Of a DNA stretch of 10,817 nucleotides, positions 6,028 through 10,817 are shown one piece after another. The DNA comes from Ruminococcus sp. Its GTDB lineage: Bacteria; Bacillota; Clostridia; Oscillospirales; Acutalibacteraceae. Under the pieces are notes generated by a model, which saw nothing but the letters and a program-made list of their open reading frames with translations, was not told where the DNA came from and ran no database searches. The stretch's first letter is position 1; each line of letters begins with the position of its first letter. The position numbers were made by a program, and so were the translations under genes. The stretch covers positions 1-10,817 of the forward strand of contig JAFVVB010000197.1 of assembly GCA_017502425.1 (NCBI GenBank). Direction: 5' to 3'.

Positions 6028-7440
6028 ATGTTTACTAATGATTTCAAAAACAACCGCGAGCTTTTGAAAAACGCTCTTCGAAGCGACGAGTGCTTTGATA
6101 TAATCGAGCGAAAAATCACGCTCAATAACAAACAAGCCGTGATGTTCTACATCGATGGATTCGTAAAAGACGACACCATGGAGCACATCATGGAGTATTT
6201 CTACCAAAATACAAACGAAGACATAACAGCTGATGCGCGTACATTTGCGTCATACTGCGTGCCTTACGTCGAGGTAGATGTGATGGGCGACATCGATATG
6301 ATAGTCAAAAACGTGCTGTCGGGTATTTCGTGTCTGATGGTGGACGGGTTTTCCCAGTGCGTTATGCTCGATATGCGTACCTATCCCCAGCGAAACACAT
6401 CAGAGCCTCAGGACGATAAGGTGCTTCGAGGTTCAAAAGACGGTTTCGTAGAAACGCTCATATTCAACTGTGCACTAATCAGAAGACGTATCCGCGACCC
6501 GAAATTCACCACCACAGTACTAAGCGCCGGTACATCTTCGCAGACTGACATAGTAGTGTGCTACATGGAAAACAAGGTGGATAAAACACTTTTAAAAACC
6601 ATAAAAAGCAAAATAAAAAACCTCGATATCGAGGCTCTATCTATGAATCAACAGAGTCTCATCGAGGCTTTATATCCTAAAAAGTGGTACAATCCTTTCC
6701 CTAAAGTAAAATACACCGAGCGACCTGACGTGGCAGCAGCGGTGTGTTTAAAGGGAAGTATAGTAATCTTAGTTGATAATTCTCCGTCAGCCTTACTACT
6801 ACCTACTTCGATTTTCGAAGTACTCGAAGAAGCCGACGACTACTATTTTCCGCCGATTACGGGAACGTATATCAGAATAGCACGATATTTAATCACATTT
6901 GTGTCGGTGCTTTTAACACCATTATGGCTGCTATCAATCCAAAATCCCGAGCTTGTCCCCGAGACTTTCAAATTCATCATACCCGACCAAAGTGGCATAA
7001 ACATTCCGATATTCTGGCAGCTAATCATCATCGAAATCGGCATTGACGGACTTAGACTTGCGGCTTTGAACACTCCCGACAGCCTCTCAGCATCGCTTTC
7101 CATCATCGGAGCGATAGCGTTCTCGGAGTTTGCCATTGACTCAGGGTGGTTCTCGATGGAAGTTATACTTTATATGGCGTTCGTGACTATTGCGACGTAC
7201 AGCCAGCCAAGTTACGAACTCGGATACAGCCTGAAGTTTTTGCGAATGATACTGCTGATACTCACACGAATACTGAACATTTTCGGCTTTGCTATCGGTA
7301 TAATACTGAGCATCGTACTGCTCTTTACTAACAAAACCCTCTCAGGAAAGAGCTATATGTATCCGCTGTTCCCGCTGAATCCGAAAGAACTGCTTTTAAA
7401 GCTCACACGAATCCGTTCTACTGCGAAAAAAACAAATTAA
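6028..7440 (+). CDS. spoVAF: GerA-family spore germination protein, SpoVAF-like
   Basis: A 470-residue membrane protein of the GerA family, expected in the spore inner membrane, where SpoVAF works with partner proteins as an ion-releasing channel that amplifies germination in Bacillus. The soluble N-terminal half (to about 270) has the family signature VLRGSKDGFVET (132-143) and IRRRIRDP (151-158). Then comes DDYYFPPITGTYIRIARY, whose YYFPPITGT matches SpoVAF better than the nutrient receptor A subunits, which I expect to have a different sequence there. The membrane half has helices near 285-305, 326-348, 354-372, 377-395 and 403-433, with the hallmark GLRLAALNTPDSLSASLSII and YSQPSYELGY. 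The start ATG at 6028 has AAGGA 8 bases upstream. It stands alone, without spoVA genes or B and C receptor subunits, which supports SpoVAF over a receptor. The SpoVAF assignment is from memory of motifs, not an alignment. Confidence 0.85.
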   Translation: MFTNDFKNNRELLKNALRSDECFDIIERKITLNNKQAVMFYIDGFVKDDTMEHIMEYFYQNTNEDITADARTFASYCVPYVEVDVMGDIDMIVKNVLSGISCLMVDGFSQCVMLDMRTYPQRNTSEPQDDKVLRGSKDGFVETLIFNCALIRRRIRDPKFTTTVLSAGTSSQTDIVVCYMENKVDKTLLKTIKSKIKNLDIEALSMNQQSLIEALYPKKWYNPFPKVKYTERPDVAAAVCLKGSIVILVDNSPSALLLPTSIFEVLEEADDYYFPPITGTYIRIARYLITFVSVLLTPLWLLSIQNPELVPETFKFIIPDQSGINIPIFWQLIIIEIGIDGLRLAALNTPDSLSASLSIIGAIAFSEFAIDSGWFSMEVILYMAFVTIATYSQPSYELGYSLKFLRMILLILTRILNIFGFAIGIILSIVLLFTNKTLSGKSYMYPLFPLNPKELLLKLTRIRSTAKKTN

Positions 7441-7930
7441 CGCTCAGCACTCCCAGTACTGCTGCTGTAAAATCCGCCATAAGTGACGCAAAAAGCGTGT
7501 GGCGGATTTTTTTTATGTTTACCGCCGAAAAATACACAGAAATAGCGTAAAACGTCGTTTCCGTTGAGCCAGCAATCACCGATGCACACCGACCTATAAA
7601 GCTGTCGGGGCCGTAGTTTTTTAGCACATCAGACAGCAGTGCGGTCGATGACCCACCAGACACAGGTCTGAGTAGTGTCATCGGTAGAAGCTCTTTTGGA
7701 AAACCTATTTTCTCGCATAATGGTGACAAAAGTTCACAAAAAGCGCCCATAACACCGCTTGATTTGAGCATCGAAACTCCGACGATGAGTGCGATTAGAG
7801 TAGGCGCAATATCATAGAGTATTTTCATTCCTTCTTTAGCGCCAGCAACAAACGCATCGAAAACCGCAACTTTTCTCATAAGTCCGTACAGCAGTACACT
7901 TCCCATCAATATCGGCATCACATATTCCAT
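7418..7930 (-). CDS. spmB: Spore maturation protein B
   Basis: A 170-residue membrane protein with nucleoside-recognition/Gate domain character. SpmA and SpmB together are needed for full dehydration of the spore core and so for heat resistance in Bacillus and Clostridium; the transported substrate is unknown. Diagnostic segments are LLRPVSGGSSTALL (about 86-99), GSTETTFYAISVY (about 121-133) and KIRHTLFASLMADF near the C-terminus, with several hydrophobic helices. The start ATG at 7930 has GGGGAG 6 bases upstream and overlaps the end of spmA by 13 bases, so the pair is an operon and probably coupled. The 3' end overlaps the end of the convergent spoVAF-like gene by 23 bases and contains that gene's terminator. 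Length is near the Bacillus protein. Confidence 0.93.
   Translation of the reverse strand: MEYVMPILMGSVLLYGLMRKVAVFDAFVAGAKEGMKILYDIAPTLIALIVGVSMLKSSGVMGAFCELLSPLCEKIGFPKELLPMTLLRPVSGGSSTALLSDVLKNYGPDSFIGRCASVIAGSTETTFYAISVYFSAVNIKKIRHTLFASLMADFTAAVLGVLSVNLFFSQ
7469..7514 (+). terminator. Intrinsic terminator of the spoVAF-like gene, inside spmB
   Basis: An 11-bp perfect stem (AAAATCCGCCA at 7469-7479 with TGGCGGATTTT at 7500-7510), an inner ACGC/GCGT hairpin in the loop, and eight T at 7507-7514. It only works rightward: on the minus strand the stem is not followed by T. It starts 28 bases after the spoVAF stop and lies wholly within the coding sequence of spmB. Confidence 0.85.
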
Positions 7931-8508
7931 TTTTTGCTCCCCGTTTTCATAAAAATTTTATTTACACTCAACCCCACCATTAGTGCAATAATAGACGTAA
8001 ACCAAACGCAGAAAATAATATCAAACGGCGAATCGCTACCATATGATGCACGCATAGCAGCTATTGTAGTCGGTAAAAGCTGTAAAGACGCGGTATTGAG
8101 CACCACGAAAGTCACCATGCTGTCAGATGCCACATTTCCTCTTACATCTTGTGCTAGCTCTTTCATCGCCTTTATACCGAGCACAGTAGCCGCATTTCCA
8201 AGTCCTAAAAGGTTAGCGCTTACATTCATCGAAATATATGAGAAAGCCTTGCTGTTTTTGTCTACGTCCTTGAAAATAAACGATAAAATCGGTGCACAAA
8301 GCTTTGAAATTTTCTCAGTCAGTCCGCTGACTTTCGCCACATTCATCACCCCTGACCACAGACACATCATAGCGCTCATCGTGATAATCAGCTCGACCGC
8401 ATCACCGCAGCCTTCAGTAATCGAGCGTGACAAATCGTCACCACTACCGAATATAAGCGAAAAAACAACGCTTACACCGACCATAAAAGTAAAAATATAG
8501 GAAAGCAT
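7918..8508 (-). CDS. spmA: Spore maturation protein A
   Basis: A 196-residue multi-spanning membrane protein, partner of SpmB in spore core dehydration. Diagnostic parts are the N-terminal helix followed by CLWSGVMNVAKVSGL, then NVSANLLGLGNAATVLGIKAMKEL and NTASLQLLPTTIAAMRASYGS. In homologues I recall a Pro after NAAT; here it is Val, a small oddity. The start is ATG at 8508, preferred over an in-frame ATG at 8535: AGGTGG lies 4 bases upstream of 8508, while 8535 would place this ribosome site inside the coding region. The chosen start also gives a length like that of Bacillus SpmA. It is first in the spmA-spmB operon, divergent from the AbrB-like gene. Expression in the sporulating mother cell is known in Bacillus, but no clear sigma-E promoter is visible here. 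Confidence 0.93.
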   Translation of the reverse strand: MLSYIFTFMVGVSVVFSLIFGSGDDLSRSITEGCGDAVELIITMSAMMCLWSGVMNVAKVSGLTEKISKLCAPILSFIFKDVDKNSKAFSYISMNVSANLLGLGNAATVLGIKAMKELAQDVRGNVASDSMVTFVVLNTASLQLLPTTIAAMRASYGSDSPFDIIFCVWFTSIIALMVGLSVNKIFMKTGSKKWNM

Positions 8509-8517
8509 AGTACCACC

Positions 8518-8567
8518 TTTTGCTAAATTTATCATTTTTTATCGATTTCACTAATATTTTAGCAAAA
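8518..8567. repeat. 10-bp inverted repeat in the spmA leader
   Basis: TTTTGCTAAA at 8518-8527 and TTTAGCAAAA at 8558-8567 are perfect reverse complements around a 30-base AT-rich loop. In the spmA transcript the second arm ends directly against the Shine-Dalgarno, so pairing could hide it. As DNA, the outer arm lies 5 bases from the -35 box of the divergent AbrB-like gene, so a shared operator is equally possible. Confidence 0.45.
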
Positions 8568-8572
8568 AACCA

Positions 8573-8601
8573 TTGACAGCCTTTTTTGGATTTGGTAGAA
8601 T
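8573..8601 (+). promoter_or_regulatory. Sigma-A promoter of the AbrB-like gene
   Basis: A perfect TTGACA (8573-8578), 17-base spacer and TAGAAT (8596-8601, 5 of 6). Transcription should begin near 8608, giving a leader of under 30 bases to the ATG at 8636. This is the best vegetative promoter in the window and probably also serves the dCMP deaminase gene, since no terminator separates them. Confidence 0.85.
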
Positions 8602-8635
8602 ATAGTCATAAAATTAAAGAAAAGGAATGATTTTC

Positions 8636-8878
8636 ATGAAACCAGCAGGATTTATTCTCAAAATTGACCAACTCGGACGTATCGTTATTCCAAAGCCACT
8701 GAGAAAAAAGTACGACCTTGAACTGGGCGATAGCTTAGAGCTTTTCAGCGAGCCTGATTCTATCGTGATGAAGAAGTACCAGATGAGCTGTGCTTTCTGT
8801 GGTAACGACGACAACCTCACCAAATTCAAGGAAAAGACCGTGTGCGAAAACTGCATCAACGAGCTCAAAGGAATCTGA
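8636..8878 (+). CDS. AbrB-like transcriptional regulator with C-terminal Zn ribbon
   Basis: An 80-residue protein. Residues 1-48 are a SpoVT/AbrB swapped-hairpin DNA-binding domain with the hallmark LGRIVIPKPLRKKYDL and GDSLELF. Residues 50-80 carry Cys52, Cys55, Cys70 and Cys73 (CAFC and CENC), a small Zn ribbon common in clostridial AbrB-type regulators. It should bind AT-rich promoter DNA as a dimer; targets are unknown. The start is ATG at 8636, not the in-frame ATG at 8627: AAGGA ends at 8626, leaving no spacer for 8627 but 9 bases for 8636. It has its own strong sigma-A promoter and lies divergent from spmA, so it may regulate that gene or itself. The next gene follows after 69 bases without a terminator. 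Confidence 0.88.
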   Translation: MKPAGFILKIDQLGRIVIPKPLRKKYDLELGDSLELFSEPDSIVMKKYQMSCAFCGNDDNLTKFKEKTVCENCINELKGI

Positions 8879-8947
8879 TACCGCTAGTTTATATCCACTA
8901 AAATATATATTTATTTATTAAACATTATTCTAGTTAGGAGCATAATT

Positions 8948-9436
8948 ATGAAAAGAACCGATAAAAAGAACTACTATCTTGATATTGCGGAAACCGTCCT
9001 TGAACGTGGCACATGTCTGAGACGTAATTTCGGTGCTATTATAGTGAAGAATGACCAGATTGTATCGACGGGATATGTCGGTGCTCCACGAGGCAGAAAG
9101 AACTGCATCGATATGGGAGTGTGCGTACGTGAGCAGAATAATATACCGCGTGGTGAACGCTACGAGCTGTGTCGCTCGGTACACGCAGAAGCCAACGCTA
9201 TCATCCACGCATCACGTGATGCTATGCTGGGTTCTACTCTCTATCTGGTAGGTAAAGATGCCAAAACCGGCGAGTATGTTGAGAATGCGTGTGCGTGCTC
9301 TATGTGTAAACGCATGATCATCAACGCAGGCATCAAGAAAGTCATCATCAGAAATAGTAAAGATAAATTCACCGCCATCTACGTTGACGAATGGATTCAG
9401 AACGACGAATCGCTTGACGCAGTACTCGGTTATTAA
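8948..9436 (+). CDS. dCMP deaminase (ComEB-like)
   Basis: A 162-residue cytidine/deoxycytidylate deaminase-family enzyme that converts dCMP to dUMP, feeding dTTP synthesis in the cytoplasm. The catalytic Zn site is clear: HAEAN (His79, Glu81) and CSMC (Cys117, Cys120). The dCMP-type signatures are CLRRNFGAIIVKND near the N-terminus, GYVGAPRG, and NIPRGERYELCRSVHAEAN. One oddity is Ala116 where the usual motif is Pro-Cys-x-x-Cys; a single base (GCG for CCG) makes the difference. The start ATG at 8948 has TAGGAG 7 bases upstream. It probably shares the promoter of the AbrB-like gene and ends at a strong terminator 6 bases after the stop. A competence-related name would be misleading, as no comE genes are nearby. 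Confidence 0.93.
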   Translation: MKRTDKKNYYLDIAETVLERGTCLRRNFGAIIVKNDQIVSTGYVGAPRGRKNCIDMGVCVREQNNIPRGERYELCRSVHAEANAIIHASRDAMLGSTLYLVGKDAKTGEYVENACACSMCKRMIINAGIKKVIIRNSKDKFTAIYVDEWIQNDESLDAVLGY

Positions 9437-9442
9437 TGACGA

Positions 9443-9491
9443 AAAAGGCACAGCTTTTGGAATACACCGAAAGCCGTGCCTTTTGTTTTTT
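9443..9491 (+). terminator. Intrinsic terminator after the dCMP deaminase gene
   Basis: An 18-bp stem (9443-9460 with 9467-9484) with one A-C mismatch and one G-U pair, a 6-base loop AATACA, and a T-rich tail (9481-9491). The 5' arm begins 6 bases after the stop codon. Confidence 0.92.
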
Positions 9492-9550
9492 CATTAGGGC
9501 ATAAAACCCTCCCTTACGATTTTCCATCAACGTTTATGATCCCTTCGTAG

Positions 9551-9572
9551 GGGACGGCGACCGCGACGTCCC
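9551..9572. repeat. GC-rich palindrome, possible REP-like element
   Basis: GGGACGGCGACCGCGACGTC plus CC folds as a 9-bp stem with one mismatch. It sits in a stretch (about 9500-9590) that is far more GC-rich than the AT-rich spacers nearby and includes a second small hairpin (GTGC-GTAA-GCAC near 9576-9587). It resembles dispersed intergenic palindromes of ruminococcal genomes as I recall them; copy number cannot be judged from one window. Confidence 0.4.
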
Positions 9573-9594
9573 GTTGTGCGTAAGCACCAATAAA

Positions 9595-9631
9595 CAAAAA
9601 TCCCCACCCGAAAATTTTTTCAGGTGGGGAT
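9595..9631 (-). terminator. Leftward terminator of the dockerin operon
   Basis: On the minus strand ATCCCCACC pairs with GGTGGGGAT, extended by a T-G pair, a G-C pair and four A-T pairs to about 15 bp with a 2-base loop, followed by five T (9600-9596 region). It lies 19 bases past the stop of the signal-peptide dockerin gene. Rightward there is no T tract, so it is one-way. Confidence 0.9.
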
Positions 9632-9649
9632 AATTTATGCGTGTTATTA

Positions 9650-10300
9650 CTATACTTCAATTCCTGCAAGATATCTTTGCAAAGCAGTAACGTCAGTAAT
9701 ATTGATATTATCATTTGTATTAAAATTCATTCTGCCGTTAGATTTAAACCCTTCAACGCCTGCGAGATACATTTGGGTGTATGTTGCATCTAAGATATCA
9801 CAACTTCCGTCCAGATTCACATCAGCCCTATGAATCCCTATGCGACCTGATTCAAACGCTTTTGATATATCAAGTTCTTCACTTTCCCACGCTTCTTCAA
9901 GAGTATATACCTTTTGCTTTGCAGGAACATACACATAATAACCCAACTCATAAGGATAATCCATTGAGTCTGAAAACACTCTGTAATCTCCAAAATATCT
10001 ACGTGAGCTTGCAGGCTCTCCGCAACCGGTTAATGCTTTAAATACTACATATTCAGGCTTTGATAGAGTTGCTTCATCGTGTGCATAAAGCATATTGTAG
10101 TATATCCAGATATTATTTTGTCCCTTAAATAATTCAGGATAAAAATGTGACATAATCTCATCTTCATATGTTGAATCGATGTTCGATAAAATATTATGCA
10201 TATACACATCTTCATCATCTACATACGCTGATACAGAAACAGCAGAAAACATCAGACACATAATCAGCATAAGAGCAGTTATATATATAATTCTTTTCAT
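9650..10300 (-). CDS. Secreted dockerin-containing protein of unknown function
   Basis: A 216-residue exported protein. Residues 1-25 are a signal peptide (MKRIIY, hydrophobic core, VSA cleavage site). Residues 26 to about 155 are an acidic, Tyr-rich region I do not recognise; no glycoside hydrolase motif is seen and it is too short for most of them. Residues 159-216 are a C-terminal dockerin with two calcium-loop/helix repeats: DVNLDGSCDILDATYTQMYL and NFNTNDNINITDVTALQRYL. The first loop is standard, but in the second Asn replaces Asp at several ligand positions. The dockerin should plug into a cohesin of a scaffoldin outside the cell. The start ATG at 10300 has AAGGAG 8 bases upstream. It follows another dockerin gene by 39 bases in the same direction and ends at a strong terminator. 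Confidence 0.85.
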   Translation of the reverse strand: MKRIIYITALMLIMCLMFSAVSVSAYVDDEDVYMHNILSNIDSTYEDEIMSHFYPELFKGQNNIWIYYNMLYAHDEATLSKPEYVVFKALTGCGEPASSRRYFGDYRVFSDSMDYPYELGYYVYVPAKQKVYTLEEAWESEELDISKAFESGRIGIHRADVNLDGSCDILDATYTQMYLAGVEGFKSNGRMNFNTNDNINITDVTALQRYLAGIEV

Positions 10301-10339
10301 AAAATCAACTCCTTAGATTTATTTAAAAAGCAGAGTATT

Positions 10340-10817
10340 TTATGCTTCAATTCCTGCTAGCTTCATCTGGATAGCGGTAGCGTCCATTACGGTACGCTGA
10401 CCATCTTGGTCGTAATCTGAGAGATAAAAAGGAGTTTCGTAGTAGGGTTTATTATCACCTAGTGAGAACTCATGAATTCCTGCTAGTGCCTGCTGAATAA
10501 AAGTTGCATCAAGGACAGTTAATTCTCCGTCCGCATCAGCATCACCCATAAATTCACCGATGTTTTCCCATACATACTCCTCAAAACCATCGAGTTCTAA
10601 GTTATCAGGGTGAGAAACACCTCTGAACTCATCAGCTTTCACATCGTAAACTACTATGCCAAATATAAATACCAGACAGTTCATATCATTTTCGATGAAC
10701 TTACCGCAAAATACAGTTGAGCAAAACTGTTGCTCCGCTGGGTAAACAGAAACTTCAATAAATGCCCAATCTATATTCCCTTCTGCATCGTAATGATAGT
10801 AAGTTTCTCTGTAATTA
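10340..10817 (-). CDS. Dockerin-containing protein, N-terminal part outside window
   Basis: The reading frame stays open from the stop at 10340 to the right edge, so the gene begins outside; the Met at 10684 is internal (upstream codons read AFIEVSVYPAEQQF and so on, with no stop and no ribosome site). About 158 residues are visible. The last 70 form a dockerin with two well-kept calcium loops, DADADGELTVLDATFIQQAL and DYDQDGQRTVMDATAIQMKL, each ending LAGI. The part before it (CLVFIFGIVVYDVKADEFRG, then an acidic stretch) is a beta-rich region of unknown function. It is probably an extracellular, cohesin-bound protein like its neighbour, and the two are likely co-transcribed, since no terminator lies in the 39-base gap. 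The similar ends (GIEA and GIEV) hint at duplication of the dockerin part. Confidence 0.8.
   Translation of the reverse strand, partial: NYRETYYHYDAEGNIDWAFIEVSVYPAEQQFCSTVFCGKFIENDMNCLVFIFGIVVYDVKADEFRGVSHPDNLELDGFEEYVWENIGEFMGDADADGELTVLDATFIQQALAGIHEFSLGDNKPYYETPFYLSDYDQDGQRTVMDATAIQMKLAGIEA

Noticed and set aside
7934..8500. A 188-codon open frame on the plus strand, opposite spmA
   Set aside because: It is the exact antisense of a clearly recognised gene, with no ribosome site and no family likeness; open because of the codon bias of spmA.
8509..8535. Longer spmA start at 8535
   Set aside because: The strong AGGTGG would then be inside the coding region, and the product would be longer than known SpmA.
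8627..8635. Start of the AbrB-like gene at 8627
   Set aside because: The Shine-Dalgarno runs right into that ATG; the ATG at 8636 has the correct spacing.
8930..9208. Minus-strand open frame opposite the dCMP deaminase
   Set aside because: Antisense shadow without a ribosome site or family features.
10682..10684. Met at 10684 as the start of the second dockerin gene
   Set aside because: The frame is open with protein-like sequence up to the window edge and there is no ribosome site before this Met.

Overview
The window reads as a chromosomal stretch of an endospore-forming, fibre-degrading clostridium, most likely from the Ruminococcus/Oscillospiraceae side of the Clostridia. The grounds are two spore genes or operons (a GerA-family SpoVAF-like protein and spmA-spmB), two dockerin proteins of the kind found in ruminococcal cellulosomes, a clostridial AbrB with a C-terminal Zn ribbon, and strong AGGAGG-type ribosome binding sites. 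Species cannot be read from the sequence.

Left part (1-5875, all on the minus strand, read right to left): a compact tailed-phage packaging and head module in canonical order. It runs small terminase, large terminase, portal, capsid protease fused to a scaffold domain, small decoration-like protein, major capsid protein, head-tail connector, and a head-closure-like gene cut by the window edge. Genes overlap or lie within about 20 bases and nearly all have strong Shine-Dalgarno sequences, so they look like one operon. The large terminase keeps its ATPase and nuclease residues. The protease-scaffold gene carries an internal in-frame start with its own ribosome binding site, which would make free scaffold. 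No integrase, repressor, replication or lysis gene is in view.

Middle (5876-8508): a 152-base AT-rich spacer with two perfect palindromes separates the small terminase from a rightward SpoVAF-like spore germination gene. This converges on a leftward spmA-spmB operon for spore core dehydration. The two gene ends overlap by 23 bases, and the intrinsic terminator of the germination gene lies inside the spmB reading frame.

Right (8509-10817): a divergent intergenic region holds a near-consensus sigma-A promoter for an AbrB-like regulator and a 10-bp inverted repeat in the spmA leader. A dCMP deaminase gene with a strong terminator follows. After a short spacer with a GC-rich palindrome come two leftward dockerin genes in tandem, one complete with a signal peptide and one running off the window, ending in a strong leftward terminator.

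The most interesting points are the intact capsid/packaging module lying directly against sporulation genes (prophage end, remnant or domesticated particle), the nested scaffold start, and the terminator encoded within an opposing gene.
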